This document shows positions 1-14,000 of a DNA stretch of 64,000 nt, one piece after another. The notes under the pieces were generated by a model. The model did no database searches. It was given only the letters and a program-made list of their open reading frames with translations, and was not told the origin of the DNA. The stretch spans positions 15,171,820 through 15,235,819 of the forward strand of contig OY727096.1 of NCBI GenBank assembly GCA_963402885.1, given 5' to 3'. Position numbers and translations under genes: made by a program. The stretch comes from Antedon bifida (Eukaryota > Echinodermata > Crinoidea > Comatulida > Antedonidae). Position 1 is the stretch's first letter; every line of letters begins with the position of its first letter.

Positions 1-531
1 CATTATCACAAAAATCTAAAAAATGGAATGAAAATATTCTTATAATGTTATTTAAATGTTTAAAAGGAATCGCTTCAACATATTTAACAATATTATTTAA
101 TTTACTGTAGATATCCATAATAAATGCACTCGCTCTCAAATTAATAATGATTTATCTATTCCGTTATGGAATAACTCTCAAGATGTACAAAACTATGGAA
201 TTCTCTACCAAATAACATAAAATAACATTATGTCTGTCTTCACTCTAGGAAACATATTATGTATTAACCTTTTTACCTTTACAATTGTGAATAGTCTTAT
301 ATTTCTTTTCTTTCCTTTTAATTTGAATATTTGATTTTGTTATATGTTGTGTTTACTGAACCACTTTGGAAATCAGTACACTTGTATTGAAAGTGTATTT
401 CAGTTTAAAGAAAGAACAAATACATAATAAATAAATACTTCCAAGTGTATTGTTTCCATAATAATAATAATACAGTTATATTTCACAAAACTGAATTGAA
501 AAAAATTTTTTTTTTCTGCGGTTTTACTTGC
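1..531. other. TSC2 intron sequence, nothing further recognised
   Basis: AT-rich sequence with no exon resembling the next part of the GAP domain (human AVFHIATLMP region). It is presumed to be the intron following the GC donor at 530-531. No repeat family was recognised. Confidence 0.5.
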
Positions 532-2043
532 CTTGCATAACGTCATCTTGCCAACTATATGCAAACTTTCCGTCAGAGCCGCTATGATCTAAACCACCCG
601 TGTACACCTCATTTGGATTTACATCCGTCAATGAAATTAGAGTTCCAAGTCGTCGAAGAAAGTCAACGTACCTAGGTGACCCATAGACATTGGATAGTAT
701 TGCAGTTTCATTGTCAACCTGTGATTAATAATGACAATCTATTTTACAGTAACAATGTAAACAAACTTTGATTTAATTAAATATTCCTATATAACACTGT
801 CATACAAATAGTGAGTGCAGATCCATATTTTAAACCTCTTTTAAACCTCTGTTAAACCTCCATATAAATCAACTTTATACTAATATTGTATACCTAGACT
901 TGCTCTAAGTTTCTGGTTTGCTTATTTTTACACAGATAGTGTTCTATTACACGTATCACCAGAGGGCGCTTTGAGTTTTGTCCAGTTGAAGTATGGGTAT
1001 ATGCCATGTTTTCTTTCTATGAATATTAAGCCAAATTGTCATCTAGAATCACTAGAGCTTACTTAATATGTAAAACAATATGTACCTGATTATGACCAAC
1101 ATATACCACACCTATTTTATGAGCGTCATAAGGTGGTATACGATCCAAAACCTTAATCGCTCTTTGAACAACCTATAAAAAAAGGAACGCAAATATTTTC
1201 AAGTATTTATAATATCTATATAAATATAGTCATTTTGAAAAATACAGTAACACTGTAAGTAAGAAATATGAAAACTGTCTAAAGAAATGTCTTGTTTAAA
1301 TATACCAAAAAAATTCAATCTAGAAAATGGACCAACTTTATCAAAAAAATGTTGTCTTTCAATATCCCTTAAACGTAACTTAAACTTATTTATAAAACTA
1401 TATTTATCATAAACAATTTGTGCAACCCAAATATAACCATAACCCATTGAAAAAAGAAGATTTTTGACTTGCAAAAACCAACAGTTTTTATTTCAGTATT
1501 ATAATATCAGCCGAGATTGACAGTCAAATAGGAGTCATTGTAAATACCAGCCTATATAGCCAAAAGTTTTGATTATTTGACAGTGAATCATTAAAATACC
1601 AGCCTAGGTTGGCAGCAAGAATAGAGTCATTATTCATTGAACAAGATTTTACAGATTACTGTCATTCACATGCATCTCAGTAATACTGTATTTATCAGAA
1701 AATGTTTTCAGACTCTCTTCTCTCAGACGTGCTTTGGGGTTTGTAATTTGAGCATGACCCGTCCTAGTTCACAAAATACCAAAAATGTCAGCCTCTAGAA
1801 CTATAGCTTCCGCTTGATATAGCTTCTGAATGAGTAGTCCTCTGGGGATATAGCTGGCTAAAGCCGCGACGCGAAAACCATGTTAAAAGTAATACACAGC
1901 CATGCACAAATAATGTGTGATATCAGTGAACCATAAAGAATATATTTTTGGGCTGAATACATACCTGACCAGCATGTAATGTCAAAGGTCGGCCTTGCTG
2001 ATCTCCAAAGAACGCTGATTGATAGAGTTGCAGAAAAACAAAG
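532..2043 (-). other. TSC2: TSC2 RapGAP-domain exons (start of domain)
   Basis: Three exons (1965-2043, 1086-1172, 532-718) encode [33 protein letters not shown] and [18 protein letters not shown], then [19 protein letters not shown], matching the start of the tuberin RapGAP domain. The 532-718 exon ends one base into a codon, just after DDVMQ, the same place as the human exon. The splice donor there is AAG|GCAAGT, a GC-AG type donor. The remaining GAP exons are outside the window. Confidence 0.88.
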
Positions 2044-5000
2044 CTATTATCAAAAGAAACAAAACAATTCATTAAACAATTAACATGTACTTTTGAAGTT
2101 TTGAAGTAAATACTGTAATAATAAAACAGAACAATTTTTGCATAATTAAAAAATTTAACTATTGAGAAATGAAAATCATTAATTTTACCTAGGGTTTAAA
2201 CCTTGTTTGTCAGACTCTCTACCTACAAAGGAACCAGTACGCTTAGATCGATCTGCCTCTTGATTGAAACCCAAACCAGTCTCCTGTGGATTACCAGATG
2301 AGATTGTGTGTCCTCGAGGCCTTCTCATTGGTGCAAAGTTATCATCCAGGGACTGCTGGTGCTGGTAAATGCCTCTCTGCAAGGATGTTTCTCTCACTAC
2401 AGGTCTGGTAAAGCGACCAACATCTTTCACAGTCTGTGAGAGCAGCTTAGCTGTCGGTGACTGACTCATATTTACTTGCACTGTCTGATCACTATGTGTA
2501 GGGATTTGTTGCGACTTGGAAACGCCATCTTCCGTAACATCACCAATTTGGCCGTCATCTTTGCTTAAATCCACCAAATCAGTCTTACTGTCGCTTAATT
2601 TTGGCATGGATTCTTTCGAAAGATGTGAATCTTTTTCTATTGTTTCATCAACATTATCATCATCTTTTTCAAACAACTCTTCCAACATGCATGTGTTACT
2701 GTAAGAGTGTGGTTGTTTGTATTCTACATCAAGTGACCCAATCTGAGCCTCATCTTCCATATATGCGTTGACCTCATCAAGGTCATTGTCTATTTCACTC
2801 AGAATGGCTGGTGAGGAATCAGACTTGTGTAAAGGATAGAAATCATGTATATTGTATTTACTGATGTTTTGGATGTCTGATTGCACCAGATTTAAAAACA
2901 ATTCCATCTTGGTAAACTGTAAAAATAATAAAATAATTTGTATATTTTTAAAGAAGTTACCTTCAATTTATTTATTTGTTATACATTTTTAAACGTAACA
3001 TATTTGTAGATGCATGTATGTCAGGATTGAACTTATGATTGGAAGGTAAGCATGTCTAACTGCCAAGCTACAGCTCTACTTTTGAACAAAAATATTACCT
3101 TGGGTTTTTTATTTAGTTGATCATCAAGCTTGGACATGACTGGTTGAATTGGCGACACACCAAGTTCTGGTTTCTCAAAATCCATTTCTTGACCTTTGTC
3201 CTCAAATGACACTAAATATATTACAATAACAATGGTTTATTAACAAAGAAATTTAAATTAATTATTATTTTTTCAGAACAAACATTTTTAATTAATTTAT
3301 TTGGATTTTGCTGACATCAGACATCACATTATAGGAATTCTTATCAAATCATTTTTCGTTTTGCTATTAAATTATTGCAAATTAATATTCAAGCTTATTA
3401 GTAAATGAAATATAAATGGCTACAAATTTAAAAGAAATATGTATAATGTATTAAAGTTAGTATACAAAGATGAAACAATAAATAATATATCATAATTATT
3501 AATATTATACAATAATAATAATAATTGATTATTTAAATAGTCATTTTATGTTAATATTAGGGAGCTTTCAATTCGTGAAGACCAACCTAGGTCAGGTCAA
3601 TTGACGTGTCGTCACATGGACCTAGAAATCATCATCAAAACTGTGTCTAGGTGGGGAGCGAAGAAACATGTCCCAATATCTCTGCATGCGCAGAATGAAT
3701 TAACATATGCTATAGGCAGTGTTTATGTTGTAAGTGAAATTAACATTTCAACTTATCAGTAGTTTGAAGGAATGTATTCTTGAAATTATATTTATTTAAA
3801 AGGTACACACTATATTTCAGAAATATAATTTAAATGCTAACCATCCAGGAATTCATGTTGCAATTGTGGAGGATCAATTGTCACTGAAGGAGCAAGAATT
3901 TTAACAATTGGTTGATTGTCATCTGAAGGTTGATCTGTTTCAGAAATACTGGGTATTGGTACATTCTTATCTAGTTAACAGAAATAAATATAAATATAAA
4001 CAACACAATACCATGCATTACTTGTACATAATGTACTATCCCCAAAACAGACAACACTTACTGGATTGGTTTGGGAATAGATTTTTTTTTATCAATTTAA
4101 ATTTATTTTAGTTAAATTATTTTTGTGTTTATATTAGTATAGTAGGAATGTGTGTGGTATGTATGTTACTTAAAGATATATTGTCTCCCTGAATAAATAA
4201 TTGTTTTAAATGTTTTTGTTGATTATGCCATTTTAATGTCACATTTGACCACAAATTGGATAAATAAAATGATTTACCTGAAAAAACTGTACTTTAAAGC
4301 AAAAAGTAGTTAAATTGACTGGAAGTCAATAGGTTTTTGGTTGAATTTAACTGTTTATTTTGTCTTTTTATAAGTGTAAACATTATTTATTTAGTTTTTT
4401 TTCTATGGAAGTGAACATATTTATAAAGATTTTTTTTAAACTACTCACTACTACTACTTAGCATGCAAAAGCAACAATAAAATGTTAAATGCAATAGCAA
4501 GAAATAATACAACATTATGTAAATATTATAATATGGGTTGATTAACCCAAGTCATAGTAAATATTGAAAATATCAAGAAAATAAATAAATCTAATTTGAT
4601 AAAAATGTAAATACTGTAGATTTAAATTTTTTCAACAAAATAATACACTACTTGATAAACAAATACTGAAAAATAACACAAACGTTGTATTGGCTTGCCT
4701 GTTTGTGTTGTGACATTTAAACTGTCATCTTCATCCCCCTCATCTTTTGAAGTATCAGAGCTTTTCCAACCACTAGACTTCAGTTTCAAATTGGCAAGTA
4801 AAAGCGTTGAAATATCCCTCATTGGTAACTCAGCTTCAAACGGTACAAGTTTGCCGTGATTTTGAATTCTCATAGTCCATGCTACATTACCAGTAGGCCG
4901 ACGGATGTATATCTCAGCCCAGCCCTGACACCAACATGTGCAGTTATATTTTACCACAGATCGCGGGGAGGTAAAAGCTGCTGTATAAGCATTTGCATTA

Positions 5001-8000
5001 CCACGGCCGGAATCACTGGAAGATTTCCGTAAAGTATATCTACTTCTTGCAGAGGAAGTAGAGGGCACCATCAGTGAAGACTCAGATTGGCTTCCTGTTG
5101 TTTTTGGATTCACTTTATCAACAGAGGTAGCCGCTGGTAAACTTGTATCTACTTTCTGGTGGTTACTTGCATCAGACTCACCAGTAGATTGTATGGACAC
5201 ATTCAATATATCACTACTTTCTGATTTCAGTACTCCACCTAATTGCGTCAGTCTGAAACCACTCATTGTGTCTACCATTTTTGCAGAAAATGTATCATCA
5301 TCTTTTGTAGCCTCATGCTGCTGGAATAAGCCGTAACATTTCTCACACACGCCACCATTCCTAGCCATCCTAGAGCTTCCACCACTAGTTGTGATCGTAA
5401 TAACTTTGTTCCCTACTAACCAGCTTCGAGTCTGACCTCCGGAAAACAAAAATTCTTCAACTGGCAGTCTGATAAAATAAATAATAATAATATATAGAGT
5501 GCTTTTAACTTAAAGTACTAAAAAATTAAATGAATAAAAAGGAAAAAAATTATAAAAATAAGTGATAAAAGGGCATTGAAAATACTATTTTTATATCAGA
5601 ACTGGTAACTATTGATCAAGTAAATTTAAGTATTTCACTTAAAGATATATTGTCCCCCTGAACAAATAACTTTGTTGGTGGAATATGTCATTTTGATATT
5701 CTATAATAGTTATTCACTTTACCTGAAAAAACTGTAATTTAAAGCGAAAAATAGTCAAATTGGCTGCCAGTCAATGGGTTTTTGGTTGAATTTAACCATT
5801 TGTTTTATTAATCTTCCTTTTTCATGTCTTTGGGGGACAATACATCTTTAAATATTTAAGACAATTAGATAAGAGACAGTAGATTAAGCACCTCATTTAA
5901 TCATTTACAAGCCATGGGACCCCTATTTCAAAATCCTAGATTCGCCATTGATAGCGTAGTGAATATGCATTAGAAAGCTACAACTCTGAATTTATAATTG
6001 TTTATTTCCCACCTTTTTGGTTGAGTTGTACAAGATGAGAAGGTAAACCTAGCCATCATATCCATGCAAGTTTCTGTAAGAAGTGAGTTCAATTCTTCTA
6101 GAATCTCATCATTAGGACACGACACAGGTTCCTCTGTAAAATTCTCTTTTTTGCTTCCTTTCAAAACAAAGTGACCCCTGAAATGATATTTAAAAAATAA
6201 AGTGAAAAATCTAAAATACAACTATACTCACATTTGACATAATGCTAAAGCTCTACACTCTACACTATCAAACTAGTTTGCATTGCATACACAATTTGAC
6301 AAATCATAAACAATTTGGAACAACCTTCATTTGTGATTGCTTAAATTACTTGTGTTGAGTAAAGCTTTGTCTACACTATCAAACTTTATGTGACAAAAAA
6401 TTGTGATGTCCCTATATATGGACATGATGATGTCATCATCATCACTACCATATTTTGCCATATCACTACCATATTTAGGCACATCACACTTTTTTTGTTA
6501 GTGTAGACAGAGCTTAACATCATTGCGTGGGAACCAAGCTTTATTATATAATATGTAAATATACTTTTTTTTTTCATTGAGGCTACTACTTCTTTTTAGT
6601 TGAAATCGATGCCTATCTTCACTTGCTGCTGCGTTGGCTTGCAAACCCTGAAAATAAACAAAGTGACGATGTGATTTCAAATATACTTTATGAATAAGGG
6701 AAACGGATTAGCATAACAAATTGTCTTTTTGTCTATGTTGAAATGATGCAATGCAATAAAATGGGAAAAGATAAAAAAGCTTATGTGTATATTTACCTTT
6801 GTAATGAATCTTACAAACTCTCTTCTGAATGGCAAGCGGCATTTGATGAACCACATGCTAATAACATGATGAGCCAACGAAACAACATATACACTAAACC
6901 TATAAAAAAAAAGATAAATTATTAAAGCATTTGAAATTTTTGACAAAACGACAAAATAACTCTTTAATATACAGATTTACTATTTATTAATTTTTTTAAA
7001 TAAAATTTAATCTATTATTTATATTTTAAAATATGAATTCAAAACTTACTTGCGTGGATTTGTGTAGTGCAAGGCAATAGCAAATATAGCCATGTATTGT
7101 TCCTCAACAAAATTCTTGTACAGATATGGTGACCAAATAATACCTATTAAATTTAATAGCACAATAAGGATCAGGTTTGTTTTGTATTCCTTGGAAGAGA
7201 ATTTGATGAAACTAAGCTTGACTGTCTTCACCTTATTGTATAGAACAGACATTTTTCACTAAGGTGAACATTTAGTGAAGGATGGGACCAACAGGTGGTA
7301 AACACCTTTAAAATGGTCTAGTCCCAATTGAACAGTGGCTGTGTGTGACAGTGGCTGTGTACTAGTACACCAGGGTAACCCCCTACTCGTCTAGAAAGAT
7401 GTACTAGGTTTTTTAAAGTACACAAGAGCTAGATGTATACACTGAACCTACGGTTTATAGTCCTTATTCGAGAAGACTTGTTTTACCACCAAAACCATGG
7501 AGCGTGTGAGCCTCAAACCCTTGCCGAGTTTAATGGCTAGGTTTTACGGTTCCACTGTCTTAACCACTCAGCCACTCACTCAATCTCATACAACTCATGA
7601 AAATATTCTCCCTATTTAACTCATACATTTAAGTATTTAAGTATACAAGCCTATACGTATTAACATTTTATTATAAGCAAGATTGCGGTATTGTGAAATC
7701 ATAAAAAAATGGAAATATATAAAAAAAAATATGAAAGTAGGAGATAACCAAGTGACCTCTTGACCTACGTACCATAGAGAAACTCCAGTACTGGTATAGC
7801 CATAGGTTTCGTTGCTGACAGTGTTGATAAACGTTGCAGTATTCCTGGTAATACTCTTAGCATTAGGTCTTGTATTTCAAGGGTGCATATTGTAAGACCA
7901 TCTACACACTGTTGCGCACACTTCAACTTTAACCCCATCTCTAAGCAATGAACAATAGCATTCTACAGAAGAAAACAACTATTTAACATAATACAAACAG

Positions 8001-11000
8001 GAATTTTAAGATTATACCAGGGCAAAAATGAAGAGTAGCTAGCCCTTTTCAGAAAGCAAGACTTATTATTAAAGGAAATTTCTATTCTATTTATATTCAA
8101 CTAAAACCTGTTTTGCTTTTTTACATTTTTTTTAGAAAGCAATTTTATGTTTGTACAATGTAATGTCTTTTGGAAACTCATCCTTAGCCTTTTTGGCTTA
8201 CTTGAGATTCCACACATAAACAAAGACTTTTCTTGATCTTTTATTTTTTGTCTTACTTTATGTGGAACAATGAAGGGAGAGAGAGGAAGAGAGAAATGGT
8301 AATAATTATTCTATAATGATAATATTGTTTCCCATTAAAATAAAGCAAGACATTACAAAATCCCATTGTGTACAAATACCTTTGATTGTATGTTAAGCAG
8401 ACTATGGTAAGATATTGTTGCTGTAATCACATCAAACACCCGATTGAAATAATCATTACGAGTAAAGTTAGTTGGTTTATTCTTCAGGTTATGAAGGTGT
8501 GTTCGCTCATTGATCTGAAACAAAATAAAAAACAAAATGTAACAGAATAAAATTAAACTGAAATGTGTATTTATATTACTGTTATCTTACAATTAAGCCT
8601 TAAGCCACATTGCCACTGGACCAAGTAGCCAAGTAACCGGCCAAAGTGTCAAAGAAAACTTTATGAAAATATCCAAGTGCGAACATTGGTCAAATCTTCT
8701 GATGACATTGGGTAAAGCTGTGAAGGTTAAATTTACCATTTTTCAAGTCCAGTGCGAAGAAGGCTTTGAGAATCTTAAATCTTTATTGAGAATTCTTGAA
8801 AATTGTTGTGTTGTAAGAAGCAGTACTATTGTTTTACAGAGGGAATCAACACTGCAAGTAAGTTTGTGATACAACATCCAAAAAGTTTTGGTTGTTACAC
8901 TACAACCATCTTCTTCACATTTTTTAATATTTACAAAAGACCTGGAAAAATAATTTCATAATTAAAATTGATTTATTTTGCTTTCTTTACCAATGCACTG
9001 ACAGCTTCACAGAAAACATCTAGGTCACCATTAGCAGCAATTATTAATGTCTTGTTCTGCAATGCTTTTGTAAGATCACTCAAAACCTGCTCAAGAACTC
9101 GCCAATCGGTTTCCTGTATGAAATATAACATTTAATGATTGTCAATGAAAATGTTTCGCTTTTTAGTCGCATGCAACGTGACTCTACAGCTCACTATGTC
9201 GGTTGGTCGGTCGGTTAACACTAACTTGAGCACGCGACTGAAGCCTTGTTTATTTTGTAATAGGCCAATACAATGAACATCCTTTCACTCAATAATGAAC
9301 ACAAAGTCCAAGCAACTAAATTATTGATCCATATGTCAGGCTAATTGTCGGAAAAATAATGATCAAAATGAAAGGTAACCTTACATATTTCAAACAGAGT
9401 GTGATGGTTTTGAAAGCCTCTAGGAATGGGATAACAGTTATCTGACTATTCTTATCAGAAGTTGGAGACGTAGGCAGGCTTGGGGGTGATGCTTTACCCA
9501 ACGATTCATCATACCTAGTGATTATATAAAATAATTAATAAATGGTAAGTAAAATTAAAATATATATCTCTTTGGGTCAAGATAAAGATATTTGAACCAA
9601 AATTAACTACAAAATAATTAGATCCCAAATATGGGGGTGTTTTATATAAGTCTCAATTTGAATAAAAAAGTAGTTACCTATGATCACATAATATATACGG
9701 ACTGAATTGCATAACATTTTCTTTATTTGGAAATCCAAGTCTGAAATTTGTATCAGCTCTTAACTGCATTAGGCACTGGAATTGCTGTATAATAATATAT
9801 AATTTAGGAAAAATGTATTTAAAGAAGTATTGTCCGCCAAAAACATGACAAATCAGACTTTGAATAGGTTATTTTGTAGTTTTAATAAAGTTAATTCCTT
9901 AAAGATGTATTGTCCCTTTAAACACAAAAAATGAAGGTCAAAATATTCTAAATTTAAATTGGCCATATCAAAGTAATATTAAAGTTATTCACTTTAAGTC
10001 AAAAATTTGAGCAAAAAACAATAAGTTTACGTAATTAACAGGTAAATTAATTTGATTACATTTCGTCTGGAAAATCGTCGCGAGCGAAAGTAAACAAAGA
10101 TTTCAAACCACGAGTATGCATTATGCATGATGCTAATTATGATTGTTTACAACTCGTCACATTTGAGAAGGTGTTTTCACACAGATCGCGAGGAAGTTTT
10201 TTGATTATGCATACAGAGTAGCCAAACAAGCGCGTTGCATTATGAGATATGTTTTGATCGAAAACTTTGACTGGAAGAAAAAGCTATTTTGGAATTAGTC
10301 AAAGGGACAATACATCTTTAAATTAATAAAAAGAATGTTTTCTCATATAAAATGACAAAATAAATGGTCAACCAAAAACCCATTGGCTAGCAGCCAATTT
10401 GACTATTTTTTGCTTTAAATTGCATTTTTTTCAGGTAAATACATTTTTTCTCGATGACATATTTTGTCAAAGTGGATATGTGACATTAAAATGCCATATT
10501 CAACAAAAAAAAATTATTTTTCAAGAAAAAAATAAAAATAAAATAAATTCATATAACCATGGAGCCCAGTCAGTAAGAACATTATAATTTGTTGGTTGTT
10601 GTAGATACTCATAGAGGGCTTAATCTAAATTTCCTTAGTTTTATTCATAATCATTGTTTTATATAAGTTACTGTGTTAGTACTTACCCTGCACCGTATTT
10701 CACCAGCTTGTTTGGATGTATAGTGATTTGTATAGTGGCTCTGCATGTGTTTCACTAAAATATCAAATGCAAGCACCGCATGACTTGACGGAAGCTTCAT
10801 CAGTTTGCTCTACAATAAACGTACATTCACTTCTAAAGCTCTGTCTAAACTATCCAATTAGGTTGACAAAAAAGTGCACTGTGGCCAAATATGGTAGTGA
10901 TATGCCCAAATATGGTAGTGATATGACATCATCATGTTCATATATGTGCACATCACATTTTTTTGTCAGTTTGATAGTGTAGACAGAGCTGGTATGATGG

Positions 11001-14000
11001 TATCATATACCTGATATATTACAAAACTAATTTCATTTGTTAATTATTATCAAATAGCACTAGTTAAAAGTTTTAATATAAACGTTTTAATGTAGTCTTT
11101 GACTAGTCTACATGGAAAGCGAGAACTCTAGCCATCAAGTGCTCCTGGACATTACAAGCAACAAATAAAGTACTGTTGGACATGTAGGCTTTGGTACCAT
11201 CTACATTTATATATTGGACAGCATAAAATTACTCTTGTGTTTCAATCTTATTTTATAGCGCCATGAGCAATGGTCAATGCAATGGCAATTGATTGCTTCT
11301 CCAAACTTTTTTTAAACGCTTCCAATCAATTATTTTGTAATTATTAAATATACTCACAGTAAACAAGTCAAGCAGACCTAACACAGCTGTCCTGATGTCC
11401 ATGAGTTCTTCATCTTGAAAATTGCTCTCCACCTGTCTACCTGCCATTGGCTTCATCACCACCTGTTAATTAGCATATAACAATACAAAGATGTGATAAT
11501 TATGTTGTGATAAAGATGAGATATGCATAGCTTGTACTATTTAAAATGACTACAATGTCCATAATAGCTTGTGTCGAATTGTTAATTTGGTAATCAATTG
11601 ATTGTAAATCCATTCACAACATTTTAGTTGTTGCTATGCATGTGTTTAAATTTATTGTGGTGTGGTAGAACCCGTTTCTCGGATAAGGACTGAAAGTAAT
11701 AGGTCCAGTGTGCACTTTAGAGAACCCAGTTCATCTTTTGGAAGAGTAGCAGGCCCGGTGTGATCAGCTCATTGGAGACAGACATTGCTGCCTGTGTTCA
11801 CACCTGTGTGCAATTAAGCCCAATATGCTGCGTGTAACAGATTATCTCCAAAATTTTACCTTTTCCAGGATGACAAGGATGTCAATACACTGAGGTATCT
11901 GGCAATCCATAGCTACATCAACCAGTAACTCAACTGCTGCATTCCTTACTTTAGTGTCTGAATCCTCATATATATGTCTTAAATATGGTAATACTAATGC
12001 TTCAATCAACTCTTCCTGTAACATAGAAAATAGTTCAGTAAGTAAGGTTTTCATTTTCACTTGAAAACAACTCACACACAAGTCACACACACAAGTCACA
12101 AATAAGTTTATTTGTACCTGTATATATTTTTCTCTAGTATCTTTTTTTGTGAAATTAAAAGACGTTTACTATATAACTTTAAAATAAAATTTAATCACAA
12201 AAAACGTTTCGTAACCATCATACCATTCTCAAGAACAAATGAGTAAAATTAACAACTAACAAATAAACAAAAAAAGCACGAAAGGGTGACAGGAAATACT
12301 TAAACCATTAGTAACAAAGACTGAAAAGCCTAAAACGATAGGCTCCTCCTCTTGTTAATTTTTAAACAATTCATTTTGTTTAGCTGTTAATTTAACTCAT
12401 TTGTTCTTGAGAATGGTTCCACAATGTCAACCTTTTTCGTCATTAAATTTTATTTTAAAGTATCTTTTTTGTATATAAGCTTTTGTTTAAAAGTTTGCAT
12501 AGCAAATATACACTAGCAAAGTTAAGTTTGCAGTGCACAATATGTTTAAAAAAAAGTATGGTTGAGAATGTGTAAATGTTTTGGCTGTTATGATTATTCT
12601 TAACTGACCTCATATAAATGACTGGTTGAGCTAAGAACGTACGACAGGACCTTAAGTATGCGTTCCCTGATTACCGTTCGCTTCTCATTTTTGAAATATT
12701 TTTCCATCAAGTGTTTCATATTGTGGATCCATTCCTCTCTAGTTGGGTGTATGGCTTGGGCTCTGTAGCCAACCAATAACAATACAGAGCTCTCCTGTAT
12801 CAATTTTAAGTTTATTTAATAAGTTACTTTTTATTTTTTGATACATGATATTTTAATTATATTGTAATTAGTAAATGGTGATATAGATAGGAAGGCTATT
12901 AAATAAGAATAAAAGATATAGTACTTAAATGCAGTTTTAATTACAAACACTCTCTTACAGTATAGAGTATCACGGTGCTGACGTCACGACGGTAGGTGGC
13001 GCTGCATGGTTGCTAGCGCAACCAAAAATGCATTCAGTCTGCCTGAGTGACTCCAAGATCACCAATGGTTTGGAATAGGCTTATTGAGGTAGTCATTTTA
13101 AAACTTAATAATTTTCAATAAAAACAAACTAAAATTTCAAAAGATCACTAAATATTTGTTTTTAATAATCTATTTATTTTTCAACTACAGTTTAAGTTAA
13201 AAAAAATCAAGCTAAGATACATAATTTGATAGAAATACAGATCTTTAATGTTTATCAACATAGTAGCATTGAACGCATTTTTTGGTTGGCTAGCAACCAT
13301 GCAGCGCCCTCTATTGTCGTGACTTTACACCGTGATACTCTATAGTTAAATATTTTATATAATTTTAATAAAATATGATTAGCATGTATTTTTCATTGTA
13401 GTTTTATTGTCTTAATTATGCCAAGCAAAATGAATTTCCATTTTAAGTGGACCAATAAAATTTCTTGAATCTTACCCAGTAGTTGGAAATAGAACAATTA
13501 GTATTTTAAAATCAAAGAATTTACGTACCGGTCTGATATGTGAAAACCTCTCAATAACATCAAAGAGGTCAGTAGATGATCCGTTAAACATACTCTTTTC
13601 ATACAGCTCCTCAACCGATGTGAGCAACTCTTGAACCGTGTTCTGTGATGTTGCCTCCTGATGGCTGTTTCCTTGTGTCTGTGTCTAAGTTGAACAAGTT
13701 TACATTGATATTAAGATATTTGTGATATCCTATTTTGGGGTGTCCCCTGAATGGGAGTTGGCTTTGGACATAAATTGTTCTTTGTTCAATTCACAGGAGG
13801 TGTACCCTTAATAGGGGTATCCCAAAGGAGGGGATCTATTGTAACTTCACTTGTCCATTTAATCACTTAAATGGTTCCTACAGTTTTCAAATATCTATAT
13901 TGAATATAAAATATAAACCTTAAAAAACATTTATGTAAATACAATATTCACACAAGTGTTTATAATATAAATGTATGCAAACCTGCATGTTTTCAAATAA

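Larger units (their letters stand above)
2189..5468 (-). other. TSC2: TSC2 variable middle exons with regulatory phosphosite
   Basis: Four exons (4684-5468, 3842-3970, 3099-3211, 2189-2916). The first carries the conserved block [19 protein letters not shown] and then [16 protein letters not shown], both diagnostic for tuberin. The rest is Ser/Asp/Glu-rich and poorly conserved. The 728-bp exon contains RRPRGHTIS near 2300-2330, equivalent to the human RPRGYTIS segment that holds the Akt site T1462. Arginines at -5 and -3 are kept. The 785-bp exon uses a weaker donor (GTTTGT) at 4682-4683, chosen because it preserves phase into the next exon. Confidence 0.85.

Noticed and set aside
4622-4683. 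Extension of the TSC2 785-bp exon to the stop at 4622
   Set aside because: Residues after GKPIQ become unlike tuberin, and a donor at 4682-4683 keeps phase with the next homologous exon.
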